From assembly GCA_001013295.1 (NCBI GenBank), contig LAZY01000040.1, positions 1-64,000 of the forward strand: a DNA stretch of 64,000 bases. Direction: 5' to 3'. The position numbers and the translations under genes are program-made. This stretch comes from Chryseobacterium indologenes (GTDB lineage Bacteria; Bacteroidota; Bacteroidia; Flavobacteriales; Weeksellaceae). Shown one piece after another: positions 18,685 to 27,731 of the stretch; the stretch's first letter is position 1; each line of letters begins with the position of its first letter. Under the pieces are notes generated by a model that saw only the letters and a list, made by a program, of their open reading frames with translations, had not been told where the DNA came from and searched no databases.

Positions 18685-19914
18685 ATGAACCTCTCCAATC
18701 TCTTCAGAATTGCCTGGAAAGCCCTTTTAAGAAACAAGCTTCGTGCATTTTTAACCATGCTGGGGATCATTATCGGTGTGGCTTCAGTGATTGCGATGAC
18801 CGCCATTGGAGAAGGTTCAAAAAAAAGCATCAGTGATCAGCTTTCTTCTATGGGTTCCAATATGATTACCATACGTCCCTCCAGCAATGTGAATGTTTCC
18901 GGGGGAGCCAGAATCGGAGCTTCGGGGCTACAGACCCTTAAACCTCAGGATGCGGATGCGATTTCAAAAGGTGCCCCTGATGTTTCTTATGTTTCTCCTG
19001 CCGTACAGGCTAACGGGCAATCTATCAACGGTCCCAACAACTGGCCTACTCAGTTACAGGGGGTGAATGAAGAATATTTTAAAATCAGAGACTGGAATAT
19101 TGCAGAGGGTAACCTTTTTTCCCGGAAGGATGTGACTTCTTCGAATAAAGTGTGCCTTTTAGGTCAAACGGTCTATACCAATCTATTTCCCAATGGAGAA
19201 GATCCTATAGGAAGTATTATCAGATTCAACAAAGTCCCGATGAAGGTGATCGGAATTCTGGCCTCAAAAGGTTCCAATGCTTTCGGGCAGGATCAGGATG
19301 ATGTCATTATCGCTCCTTTCAATACGGTTCAGAGAAGGTTTTTAGGAATCACTTATGTTCAGACCATTTATGCGGCCTCTACCAACGAAAATACTTCACA
19401 GCAGGCTACAGATCAGGTTTCGGAGATATTAAGAAAACAGCACAAATTACCTGTTGACGGAAGCAATGATGATTTCAGTGTAAGAACTCAGGCTGAACTG
19501 ATTTCCACGATGAGCTCCACCAGCCAGCTTCTGACCGTTCTTTTATCAGCGATAGCCGGGATCTCACTAATTGTTGGAGGAATCGGAATTATGAATATTA
19601 TGTACGTTTCTGTTACTGAACGAACGAAGGAAATCGGATTGAGAATGTCTATCGGAGCAAGGGGAAAGGATATTCTGTATCAGTTTCTTATTGAGGCGAT
19701 CCTTATCAGCATTACAGGAGGTATCATCGGGGTCTGTTTGGGTGTACTCACCTCAAAACTGGTCACCATCTTCCTCTCATGGCCTACTTTCATCACAGAA
19801 TCTTCTATTATTGTCTCTTTCATCGTATGTGCGGTCACCGGAGTTTTCTTTGGCTACTATCCTGCACTGAAAGCGTCAAAACTTGACCCTATCGAAGCAT
19901 TGAGGTATGAATAG
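18685..19914 (+). CDS. MacB-type ABC transporter permease
   Basis: The 409-residue permease has one N-terminal membrane span (LRAFLTMLGIIIGVASVIAMT), a large periplasmic MacB core domain (about residues 45-260) and a C-terminal FtsX domain with three spans. The latter includes IVGGIGIMNIMYVSVTERTK and the terminal ALKASKLDPIEALRYE. It completes the TolC-MacA-MacB tripartite pump. Its stop overlaps the upstream part of the following DUF2461 frame. Confidence 0.95.
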   Translation: MNLSNLFRIAWKALLRNKLRAFLTMLGIIIGVASVIAMTAIGEGSKKSISDQLSSMGSNMITIRPSSNVNVSGGARIGASGLQTLKPQDADAISKGAPDVSYVSPAVQANGQSINGPNNWPTQLQGVNEEYFKIRDWNIAEGNLFSRKDVTSSNKVCLLGQTVYTNLFPNGEDPIGSIIRFNKVPMKVIGILASKGSNAFGQDQDDVIIAPFNTVQRRFLGITYVQTIYAASTNENTSQQATDQVSEILRKQHKLPVDGSNDDFSVRTQAELISTMSSTSQLLTVLLSAIAGISLIVGGIGIMNIMYVSVTERTKEIGLRMSIGARGKDILYQFLIEAILISITGGIIGVCLGVLTSKLVTIFLSWPTFITESSIIVSFIVCAVTGVFFGYYPALKASKLDPIEALRYE

Positions 19915-19996
19915 TTTTTGTACATTTGAAATGCGTGAACATAGAATTGCGCATTATTTCAAAAAACAGCAAATCTTCAAAAACACCTTACACAAT

Positions 19997-20662
19997 ATGT
20001 CAGCAAACATTTCTTCCAAAACATTTGATTTTTTAAAGAAGCTAAGCAAGAACAACAACCGTGAATGGTTTAATGAAAATAAGGATCTTTATATGGAATC
20101 ACAACAGAATGTAGTTGCTTTTCTGGATGAACTGATTAAAGAGATGTCCGGTTTTGATGAAGAGCTTGCTAAAATAGACAGCAAAAAATCATTGTTCAGA
20201 ATTTATCGTGACACCAGATTTTCAAAAGATAAATCACCTTACAAAACCAATTTCGGAGCTTCTCTGGGAATGGGAAAAGGGAACCAAAAAGGCGGTTATT
20301 ATCTTCATGTGGAACCTGGAAAATCTTTTCTGGCAGGCGGAATCTATATGCCGGAATCTTCTGTTTTGAAAGAGGTACGTAAAGAAATTTCTTTATATGG
20401 CGAAGATTTTCTTAAGATTGTCAACAACAAGGATTTTAAAAAGCATTTCCCCGAGCTTGATCAGGATGATAAACTCAAAAAAGTTCCTCAGGGATTTGAA
20501 AAGGAAGATCCTATGGCAGAATATTTAAAGCTTAAAAACTTTATCGTAGTCTATTCTCTGAAAGATGAAGAGGTTCTGGATAAGAATGCCGTAAAGAATA
20601 TGACCAAGGTTTTCAAACTGATGAAACCGTTTAATGATTTTCTGAATACGCCGTTTCAATAG
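19997..20662 (+). CDS. DUF2461 domain-containing protein
   Basis: The start is set at MSANISSKTFDFLKKLSKNN (221 residues). The frame stays open upstream into the permease gene, but those 30 residues do not resemble the family. Diagnostic segments are NNREWFNENKDLY, FRIYRDTRFSKDKSPYKTNFG and GGYYLHVEPG. The family is widespread and of unknown function. The 82-base gap from the permease stop makes read-through co-expression possible. Confidence 0.88.
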   Translation: MSANISSKTFDFLKKLSKNNNREWFNENKDLYMESQQNVVAFLDELIKEMSGFDEELAKIDSKKSLFRIYRDTRFSKDKSPYKTNFGASLGMGKGNQKGGYYLHVEPGKSFLAGGIYMPESSVLKEVRKEISLYGEDFLKIVNNKDFKKHFPELDQDDKLKKVPQGFEKEDPMAEYLKLKNFIVVYSLKDEEVLDKNAVKNMTKVFKLMKPFNDFLNTPFQ

Positions 20663-20701
20663 CTTCTTATTAATTGATACCCGTTTCATTTACTATAGAA
20701 A

Positions 20702-20730
20702 AAAATCCTCGTCTTTAACACGAGGATTTT
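20702..20730. terminator. Bidirectional terminator between convergent genes
   Basis: Perfect 10-base arms, AAAATCCTCG and CGAGGATTTT, flank a 9-base loop, with a T-rich flank on either strand. Confidence 0.9.
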
Positions 20731-20734
20731 ATAT

Positions 20735-22543
20735 TTATTTTTCTTTATAGAAATCCAGTAAAAATTTCATATCTGCCTGATGTGCTTTTATTTCTTCTGT
20801 ACTCCAATAGTCTCCTTTTTCACCAGAAAAACCTTTATACATCAATAATCTTTTCAAACTTGAATTGTCTTTAAAGTATCTTTTCTTATAGAATGGATGC
20901 TGATCGTTTGCTGATGAATTCTGAGCGCTTGAAATAAGACATAAGTTCCCAAAGGAATGCACATCTTCCGACTGCACTTCGTTTGCTTTTGACTGTGCCA
21001 GTAAATGTTCTTTTGAACTTAACTGACGAAATCTATAGGTATTCCAGCTTGCTTTATCAATCTTATCAAGAACAGAAGCAATCTTTTCCGGATAATAAAC
21101 ATCTTCACGATCTCCTCTTAAAAAATCAAAGTAGATTTCCCAAAGCATGTATTCAAAATAATAAAAAACTTTAGCAGTTACGTCTCCATAATTCAGATCT
21201 TCCATTTGCAAATCACATATCCTGTCAGATAAATTTTTAAATAAAATAGAGTAAAGATCAGCTTCTTCGGGCTTTCGCTCTAAAACAGAAAGAAGCCAGT
21301 CTTTTTTATTTTCAGAAACCGTTGAATAATACAACATGGCCTGAATCATTTCTACTTTATCTTCAGTTTCACGATCTTCAAAAGCAGATTCTTCAGTTTC
21401 TACCCCATTATTTATCTTATATTTTCTAATTCCCCATTTTGATTCCTGATGAGAAAGATCATTTTTAATAATGAAACGGTCAAAATAAATTCTTGTTTTC
21501 AACAGTTCAATGATAAAAGCTTCTGAATCTATCTTTTCATAATCATTGAATACTTCCAACAGCTTTTTATCATCAAACTCCTTTTGTTTATTTTCTGTAT
21601 CAGTTAGGTAAAAGGCATAAAGAAGGAAAGTTGGAAAATCAATAACGGAACGAAATACATCAGCTTTTTCCTGTTCATCCTGTGTAAATCCTATGGGAAT
21701 AGAATAATTGGAAATAATACCTGATAAATCATTATGAATTGCAGTATCACCCGAATTTACACTGTCTTTTTCCTTTTGTAAATCAGCATATTCTAACATT
21801 AATTTTTTCAATGAAAGATTATCAGGGTCAGCGAATATTCTCAAACCAAAGCTCTTTTCAAAATTATTCCAGACATAGTCTCCCATATTTGAACAGGCAT
21901 CCCAAAGAGCAGAAAACACACAAGATTCGAGAGAATCATTATTAAAAGCTCCCATCAACCGGGCTTTAAGAATCTCATGTTTTTCCAATTGCTCCCCACG
22001 GTTGTTCATAATTTCGAAATAATGATTAAGCTCGGTTTCTGATGGCAGCTCAGTTCTGAAAATAAATGTGTTTTGAGAAAACTTTGCATAAAATTCTTTT
22101 TTATCAATTTCTTTTTCATGCAAAACTTCATTGATAATTTCTACTCCACGGGCAAGGTTTTGTGATTTCTCATTTTTAGGAAGTTTATTCAATTCGAAAC
22201 CTTCTTTGGAAATGTGTTTAAAAAAAATCTCACACTCCGCTCTTGCCTGAAATTTCAGATTAAAGTCTTTTTTATTTCCATCCAGAACTGCCTGAATCAA
22301 ATTCAGTGTAGTATGACGCTGTTGCCCATCTACCAATTCATAAGATCCATCTTTTCTTTTGAAGGTGACCAATGTTCCGAGATAATATTTTTTCCCGGCA
22401 TCAATACTATTAATATCGTCTATAAGTTTGGAAATCTGTTCCTGCTCCCATTCATAATTTCTCTGATAAATAGGAATAATATAAGTGTCATTGCTTAAAA
22501 TATCAGCAATGGATATTGCTTCTTTTTTAGTTGGCATTTTCAA
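20735..22543 (-). CDS. DUF262/DUF1524 protein (GmrSD-like)
   Basis: The 602-residue protein has an N-terminal DUF262 domain: IPIYQRNYEWEQEQI near residue 24 and VDGQQRHTTL near 71, the ParB/sulfiredoxin-like nucleotide-handling motif. The C-terminal DUF1524 HNH nuclease-like region has EHLLAQ near 512, SFGNLCLIS near 530 and AQNSSANDQHPFYKKRYF after it. GmrSD-family proteins are type IV restriction enzymes that cut modified phage DNA using NTP. The 5' end overlaps the upstream DUF262 gene by 11-17 bases depending on which Met is used, so the two are co-translated. Probable antiphage function, inferred from family. Confidence 0.88.
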   Translation of the reverse strand: MKMPTKKEAISIADILSNDTYIIPIYQRNYEWEQEQISKLIDDINSIDAGKKYYLGTLVTFKRKDGSYELVDGQQRHTTLNLIQAVLDGNKKDFNLKFQARAECEIFFKHISKEGFELNKLPKNEKSQNLARGVEIINEVLHEKEIDKKEFYAKFSQNTFIFRTELPSETELNHYFEIMNNRGEQLEKHEILKARLMGAFNNDSLESCVFSALWDACSNMGDYVWNNFEKSFGLRIFADPDNLSLKKLMLEYADLQKEKDSVNSGDTAIHNDLSGIISNYSIPIGFTQDEQEKADVFRSVIDFPTFLLYAFYLTDTENKQKEFDDKKLLEVFNDYEKIDSEAFIIELLKTRIYFDRFIIKNDLSHQESKWGIRKYKINNGVETEESAFEDRETEDKVEMIQAMLYYSTVSENKKDWLLSVLERKPEEADLYSILFKNLSDRICDLQMEDLNYGDVTAKVFYYFEYMLWEIYFDFLRGDREDVYYPEKIASVLDKIDKASWNTYRFRQLSSKEHLLAQSKANEVQSEDVHSFGNLCLISSAQNSSANDQHPFYKKRYFKDNSSLKRLLMYKGFSGEKGDYWSTEEIKAHQADMKFLLDFYKEK

Positions 22544-23888
22544 GAACTTGTTTTTTAGGTTGGATTATAAAATCATATATTTTCTTTGCCCCTTTTACAT
22601 ACTTCTCTTCATCCCATTCAGCATAATAAGAACAGTAAAGCTCTGAATGCAGTTCCTCCGGTGAATAAGAATCTTCAATTAAAGGAAAAAACTTTTGGGC
22701 ATTGTAAAAATTCATGGTGCTGATTTCGTTAATAGATCCGTTTACGAGTCTCAACTGATAGGAATTTCTATAAAATTCTTTGTAGAAAGTTCCGTTTAAG
22801 TACTGTACATCAAACCTGTCGGCAAAATGCAGACAAATATTTTCATACATATTCCGAACTTTCTCATCACCTGTTCTCCACCAGCCGTGGTATCCAAAAC
22901 AATGATCTTTATTGAACATGAAAAAGTCCCTGTTCAGATCTTCAGAAAAAAGCTCGCTTTTCAATTCAATATAATGGAAAACATAATCAAAAAAGGCTTT
23001 TCCATTGATAATTGGCATAGAAATCTGAAAAGGAAAAGATTGAGAAATATTAAAATTTTTAAGCAGTCTGTCTTTCTGTGCATTACCTACTGCCCCATCC
23101 AATATACGCAATGAGGTTTCATATCGAAATTGTTTTGTGATATTGAGGCTGATTCCTTTGAATTCATGGATGTCATTTTTAGTGAAAAAATATTTCTTTT
23201 TCCCTTTTGTCCAGTTTCTTATTCTGAACAAATGCTCCTGCAGGATTTCAAGAAGAGGATTTCCTTCTTTCATAATATACTCCTCCCATTTCTCCGTATA
23301 TTTTTCCATTTCAGATTCAGAATGCAGATCTTTTTCCATTTCACGAAGATGAAAAGCCTTCAATAAATCATGGGGATAAAGAGGTTTCCCTCGAGAGTTT
23401 TGGGAATCAAAAAGCTGAAAAGCTTCATCTTCATTAAAAACGGTAACCAGGACAAGCTCACAACTTTGTTTAATTTTTCTAAGAAAATCTTCTTTAATAA
23501 TGGTTTTGGATCTGAACCAGTTTTCTATCTGCTGATAATTGAATTTGATATTGCTTTTAGAAATCTGATGATCAAATTTTTCGTTTTGCAACAAAACATC
23601 TCTCTCTCCTAAATAATGTAAAATCAGAGAAAGCGTCACCAACCTTTGCTGACCATCTACAATATTATTGATTCCGTCTTTCTGATGAATAATAATACTT
23701 CCAATCCTATAGACCGCATTATTCTTTTTTAAATAAATATTTTCATATAAATCATCCAAAAACTGGATTACATGCTCTTTCCTCCATTTATAAGGTCTTT
23801 GATAATTGGGAATTGAGAGCTTGATTACCCTTTTATCCAATAAATAATTGAGTAACTTCTCTTCTAAAACAGGAATATTTGTGCTCAC
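22527..23888 (-). CDS. DUF262 domain-containing protein, partner of the GmrSD-like gene
   Basis: The 453-residue protein starts with GTG. Its DUF262 domain has IPNYQRPYKWRKEHV (residues 26-40) and VDGQQRLVTLSLIL (from 77). NEDEAFQLFDSQNSRGKPLYPHDLLKAFHLR matches the second conserved DUF262 block. No EH...GNL...N pattern of DUF1524 is visible at the C-terminus, so it appears to have the NTP-binding half without the HNH half. It overlaps the larger DUF262/DUF1524 gene and lies upstream of it. This suggests a two-protein complex, perhaps one sensor/regulator and one effector. Confidence 0.86.
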   Translation of the reverse strand: MSTNIPVLEEKLLNYLLDKRVIKLSIPNYQRPYKWRKEHVIQFLDDLYENIYLKKNNAVYRIGSIIIHQKDGINNIVDGQQRLVTLSLILHYLGERDVLLQNEKFDHQISKSNIKFNYQQIENWFRSKTIIKEDFLRKIKQSCELVLVTVFNEDEAFQLFDSQNSRGKPLYPHDLLKAFHLREMEKDLHSESEMEKYTEKWEEYIMKEGNPLLEILQEHLFRIRNWTKGKKKYFFTKNDIHEFKGISLNITKQFRYETSLRILDGAVGNAQKDRLLKNFNISQSFPFQISMPIINGKAFFDYVFHYIELKSELFSEDLNRDFFMFNKDHCFGYHGWWRTGDEKVRNMYENICLHFADRFDVQYLNGTFYKEFYRNSYQLRLVNGSINEISTMNFYNAQKFFPLIEDSYSPEELHSELYCSYYAEWDEEKYVKGAKKIYDFIIQPKKQVLENAN

Positions 23889-23904
23889 GGCTTATTAATT
23901 TTCT

Positions 23905-23912
23905 CAAATATA
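23905..23912 (-). promoter_or_regulatory. Putative -7 promoter box for the DUF262 pair
   Basis: TATATTTG on the minus strand lies 17 bases before the GTG start. A TTG lies 25 bases further up, a little beyond the usual spacing. Confidence 0.5.
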
Positions 23913-24078
23913 AAAAATACATTTCTATATTTCCAGACAAACTCTCCACTCACCTAAACGTGAAGTGAATCCAAAAAGAAGTTAAATTCCAAATCCTTAT
24001 TCCACGCAATTAATTTTAATTCTTGAAAACCAATTGATTATATTTAACGTTTTTTAAGACAAGTTTTACATTTTTGCT

Positions 24079-24086
24079 TATCTTTG
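24079..24086 (+). promoter_or_regulatory. Putative -7 promoter box for the FkbM/flippase operon
   Basis: TATCTTTG lies 22 bases before the ATG at 24108 and overlaps an in-frame upstream TTG. No good -33 element was found. Confidence 0.5.
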
Positions 24087-24107
24087 CTGTTCGTCAAAAA
24101 GTTAAGG

Positions 24108-24902
24108 ATGTCTTTATACCAAAAAATTGCAGAAAAACTACAATATATAAGTCCGAATTTTTATAAAAAAAGATATTTTAAGAACTTAAACAATCTTAAT
24201 AAAAATAATTTTTCGGAACGTAATGTAGAACCGGAACTGGTATGGATCAAGGAATACCTTCCTAAAAATGCTGTAATACTCGACATTGGTGCGAATGTAG
24301 GAACTTTCCTCTATCAGTTGGAAGACAAATTGAATCATGAGCATATCTATGGTTTTGAGCCTAACAAAAAGCTGTACCGACGATTGAAAAGACTGTTTCC
24401 CTCTATGCGGGTACTTCCTTTAGCCCTTTCCGACGAAAATACGGTAGCTGAATTTAAAGTTCCGGTAATCAACGGAAGAACGATTGCTTCCCGTGGTACA
24501 TTAAATACTTCTTACAAGGAAAAAGGAGAAGAAAAAAGCTATACAGAGAAAGTAAAGGTCATCAAGCTGGACGAATGGGCAGCTCTGGAACATTTCAACA
24601 GACTGGATTTCATCAAAATAGATGTTGAAGGTAATGAAACGAAAACCCTTGCAGGAGCCAGAGAAACCATCAGACAATTCCATCCTACCTTAATGGTTGA
24701 AATGGAACAGAGACACCACCAAACTCCTATATGGGAAGAAATTTCTGAAGTGATAAGCTGGGGATATGAAGCCAAGTATCTCAACAGAGACAGCTTTACG
24801 CTGGAATCGCTTACAGAAGAAATCATATTGCAAAATACAAACGACGAAAAAAATAAAACTCAGTACATCAACAATATTATTTTTATACCTAAAAACATTT
24901 AA
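24108..24902 (+). CDS. FkbM family methyltransferase
   Basis: The start is MSLYQKIAEKLQ (264 residues); an earlier in-frame TTG lies inside the promoter box. SAM-binding VILDIGANVGTFLYQLE, acidic loop IYGFEPNKKLYRRLKRLFP and the FkbM hallmark LDFIKIDVEGNETKTLAGA are present. It is a predicted O-methyltransferase, here probably for a surface glycan. It precedes a polysaccharide flippase by 9 bases. Confidence 0.9.
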   Translation: MSLYQKIAEKLQYISPNFYKKRYFKNLNNLNKNNFSERNVEPELVWIKEYLPKNAVILDIGANVGTFLYQLEDKLNHEHIYGFEPNKKLYRRLKRLFPSMRVLPLALSDENTVAEFKVPVINGRTIASRGTLNTSYKEKGEEKSYTEKVKVIKLDEWAALEHFNRLDFIKIDVEGNETKTLAGARETIRQFHPTLMVEMEQRHHQTPIWEEISEVISWGYEAKYLNRDSFTLESLTEEIILQNTNDEKNKTQYINNIIFIPKNI

Positions 24903-24911
24903 AACAACTTT

Positions 24912-26411
24912 ATGAGTGTAGTAGCGAGACAAGGCTTCAAATATTCCATTATCGGTTATATTGGTTTTTTGTTGGGTACTGTTTCGATCTTTATTTTCAT
25001 GAACAATCTTGAGTTTTATGGAACCTTGAGATACATCATGCCAACCGCCGAAATGCTGGTGCCTTTTGTAGTTTTTGGAATTTCTTATTCTAATGTAAAA
25101 TTCTTCAATAAGGTAGATAAAGATGGAAAACGCCAAAATATGCTCTCACTTTCATTAGCAGCCGTTTTTATCAATTTCATTGTATTTTTGATTGTTTTTT
25201 TCCTAATCCCTTACTTTTTCCCGGGATTTAAAAATATGAAAGCATGGAAGATTAAAGAAATCATTCTTCCTCTGACGCTGCTCCTTTCATTCTGTGCTAT
25301 TTTCAATAAATACACCTCAAATTATAAAAGGATTGTTGTTTCAAACATCTTCGATAACCTTTTCCCTAAAATTGCGAATCTGGGTGCTTTCCTGATTTTC
25401 ATTTATTTGGTTTCACGCTACACCGAAGCATCATCGATACCTGAAACTGCTGCATTAGCTTTCTTTTTCGGGATGTTCGTCTTAATGCTGGCCGGATATG
25501 TTTTTTATACAAATAAGCTCGAAAAGATCAACCTCGATTTCAGTACAGACTATTTCAGGAAAGATGATTTTTATAAAGAATTTGCAGCCTATAGCTTTTT
25601 TGGTTTCTTAGGAACGTTCGGAAATTACCTGGCCATCAACAACTTTATGATCGGTGAATTTCTCGGAATGGAAGAAAACGGGATCTATTCTACACTTTAT
25701 GCATTAATTTCGTTGATTTCTATTCCTCAGTTAGGTTTATTTAATATTTCAGCACCTATTATCAGTAAAAATCTTGCGGATGGTGATATGGAGGGGCTGG
25801 ATAAATTCCATAAAAAAACATCATTAACCCTCTATTTCTTAGGAGCAGTCTTATTTTCCTGTATTATGGTCGGATTTCCTTATCTGACGCATTTTATGCC
25901 TAAAAACGGGGTGATGCTCAGGGAATACGAGCCGGTAGTCTGGATCTGGGGATCAGCAGTTCTCATCGATTTGGCAACAGGTTTCAACGGAAATATCATT
26001 TCGCTTTCTAAGCATTATCGATTTAATATTCTGGTGATGCTTATTCTTGCTGGTCTTACTATTGGATTAAATTTTTATTTCCTAAAGAATACAGACCTGA
26101 AACTGATTGGTATTGCTTTGTCGACAGCGATCTCTTTAACAACGTATAATGTGGTTAAAATTGTTTTCAATTATTTTGTGTTTAAAGTATCTCCTTTCAC
26201 TATCGAGATGATCTTTGTTTCCATTATCTGTACGTTGGCAATTACGGTGGCAATTGTTCTTCCAAACTTCGACAATAATTTCATCAACCTGGTTTACAAA
26301 CCCGCTGTTGTTTTGTTTTTAATTTTCATTGGGAATTATTTTACCAAAGTCTTTCCGATTGAGAATTATCTCAACAAAAATTTTATCAAAAGTATTTTCA
26401 AATTTAAATAA
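24912..26411 (+). CDS. Polysaccharide/oligosaccharide flippase (Wzx-like, MOP superfamily)
   Basis: The 499-residue protein has about 14 hydrophobic spans over its whole length, opening with RQGFKYSIIGYIGFLLGTVSIF, the usual start of Bacteroidota Wzx-like proteins. It would flip lipid-linked sugar units across the inner membrane. The link to glycan assembly is supported by the FkbM methyltransferase upstream and the glycosyltransferases downstream on the other strand. Confidence 0.87.
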   Translation: MSVVARQGFKYSIIGYIGFLLGTVSIFIFMNNLEFYGTLRYIMPTAEMLVPFVVFGISYSNVKFFNKVDKDGKRQNMLSLSLAAVFINFIVFLIVFFLIPYFFPGFKNMKAWKIKEIILPLTLLLSFCAIFNKYTSNYKRIVVSNIFDNLFPKIANLGAFLIFIYLVSRYTEASSIPETAALAFFFGMFVLMLAGYVFYTNKLEKINLDFSTDYFRKDDFYKEFAAYSFFGFLGTFGNYLAINNFMIGEFLGMEENGIYSTLYALISLISIPQLGLFNISAPIISKNLADGDMEGLDKFHKKTSLTLYFLGAVLFSCIMVGFPYLTHFMPKNGVMLREYEPVVWIWGSAVLIDLATGFNGNIISLSKHYRFNILVMLILAGLTIGLNFYFLKNTDLKLIGIALSTAISLTTYNVVKIVFNYFVFKVSPFTIEMIFVSIICTLAITVAIVLPNFDNNFINLVYKPAVVLFLIFIGNYFTKVFPIENYLNKNFIKSIFKFK

Positions 26412-26533
26412 AGAAAAGCACCACATTAGCAAATCATGCACACTCATCAACTGAGTGCCTATACCCCTTTGAAATAATGAAAGCTATAATTAAAAATAGT
26501 GGTAAAGTACGAATCAGAAAGAAGTTATTTTTA

Positions 26534-27577
26534 TCAATGAATAAGGCTATTCAAAATAGTCTCCATATTTTTCAGAACACCCTTTCTACCGTAGTTTTTC
26601 TGAAAATCAAAATGGGTATTTTTAAGTTCTTCCAGTTCCTCAATAATATTCCCCCTTTCAGGAATGACAAAGTCGAGTTTTGATGGATAATTCTCTGGAA
26701 AAACAGCCAGCTTTCCATAAGCAATAGCGTCACCAAAGTTTCCCGTCATTTTTGAGACCCCATAGATTTCTTTTATGCTAAAAAACTCTGTTTCCTGCTG
26801 AATCGGACACCACAGAACATCTGCTTTCTGCATCCACTTTTCAAAATATTCAGAAGATACTCTTTCAGAAAAATAAGTGATTTTAACGTTGTCATGGAGT
26901 TGCTCAGACAAATATTTAAGCTGTTCCAGTTCGTGATCTTTTGCTTTCCCAAGGAATATAAACTCATACCTTTTATCAGTCTTTATATTCTGAATTGTTT
27001 TAAACACAGCATGATAATCTCTTCTCTTCTGCGAAACTCCTCCGGGAATAACAACTATCAAATCTTCATTGCTTATTTTGTCGAAGCTTCTTGTATAAAA
27101 AAGAGGCAAAAACTGATACTTATCTGACCTCAATGCTTCATCCAAAATCAAAAGGGATTGGGCACTCTGATAGACTTTCGATGTAGAGAGCAATCCTTCT
27201 TTCAGCCATAGCTTCAATCTGTAGATCACATCTTCTTTGAAAATACTTTTCATCAGAACCAGCTTTGAAGCTTTTGTAAAGTTGAGATTATGGGTGATGA
27301 TAGCGGTATTATACTTTTTCGTCACAGCCAGAAACGTATTGAAATAGCGATGAACCGTTCCTATAATGATCAGATCATATTTTTTTCTTTTAAGCTGATC
27401 CAGAATCATTGAACTGTCTGATAAAAATGCTGATTCTCCTTTTTCATCAACCTGATCCTTGATTTTTTTTGAAAAATAATAGTCTACTTCAAAAGCCTCA
27501 GAATCTTTCATAATATCTATAAAAGCCTGGGCAATTTCCGCATGGGTATCGATCTCTATGTATGCTATTTTTTTCAC
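26534..27577 (-). CDS. Glycosyltransferase-like protein
   Basis: The most likely start is GTG at 27577, reading KKIAYIEIDTHAEIAQAF (347 residues); a TTG at 27619 only extends the frame into a palindromic repeat. The protein looks two-domain and GT-B-like: an N-terminal part with YDLIIIGTVHRYFNTF, then LIVVIPGGVSQKRRDYHAVF, YEFIFLGKAKDHE and a C-terminal VLWCPIQQETEF. These are weak matches to GT4-type transferases, so the exact family is uncertain. Context is a surface glycan cluster. Confidence 0.65.
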   Translation of the reverse strand: MKKIAYIEIDTHAEIAQAFIDIMKDSEAFEVDYYFSKKIKDQVDEKGESAFLSDSSMILDQLKRKKYDLIIIGTVHRYFNTFLAVTKKYNTAIITHNLNFTKASKLVLMKSIFKEDVIYRLKLWLKEGLLSTSKVYQSAQSLLILDEALRSDKYQFLPLFYTRSFDKISNEDLIVVIPGGVSQKRRDYHAVFKTIQNIKTDKRYEFIFLGKAKDHELEQLKYLSEQLHDNVKITYFSERVSSEYFEKWMQKADVLWCPIQQETEFFSIKEIYGVSKMTGNFGDAIAYGKLAVFPENYPSKLDFVIPERGNIIEELEELKNTHFDFQKNYGRKGVLKNMETILNSLIH

Positions 27578-27605
27578 TGAATTGAAGCTCTTCGTTTTGT
27601 ATGTT

Positions 27606-27660
27606 TTGGCTAAAGCCAATGAATTTTTAATTTTTTATATTAAATGGGCTAAAGCCCATT
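27606..27660. repeat. Pair of related palindromes (GGCTAAAGCC core)
   Basis: TTGGCTAAAGCCAA (27606-27619) and AATGGGCTAAAGCCCATT (27643-27660) share the core GGCTAAAGCC in the gap between two glycosyltransferase genes. It resembles short intergenic palindromes I associate with Chryseobacterium genomes. No terminator-like T run sits immediately after either one. Confidence 0.7.
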
Positions 27661-27731
27661 CCTATTGAATTGACCAGTACTTTTTCATGAAACCTTTATG
27701 ATTCCGTGACTCCACAATTTCACTCTCCCTC

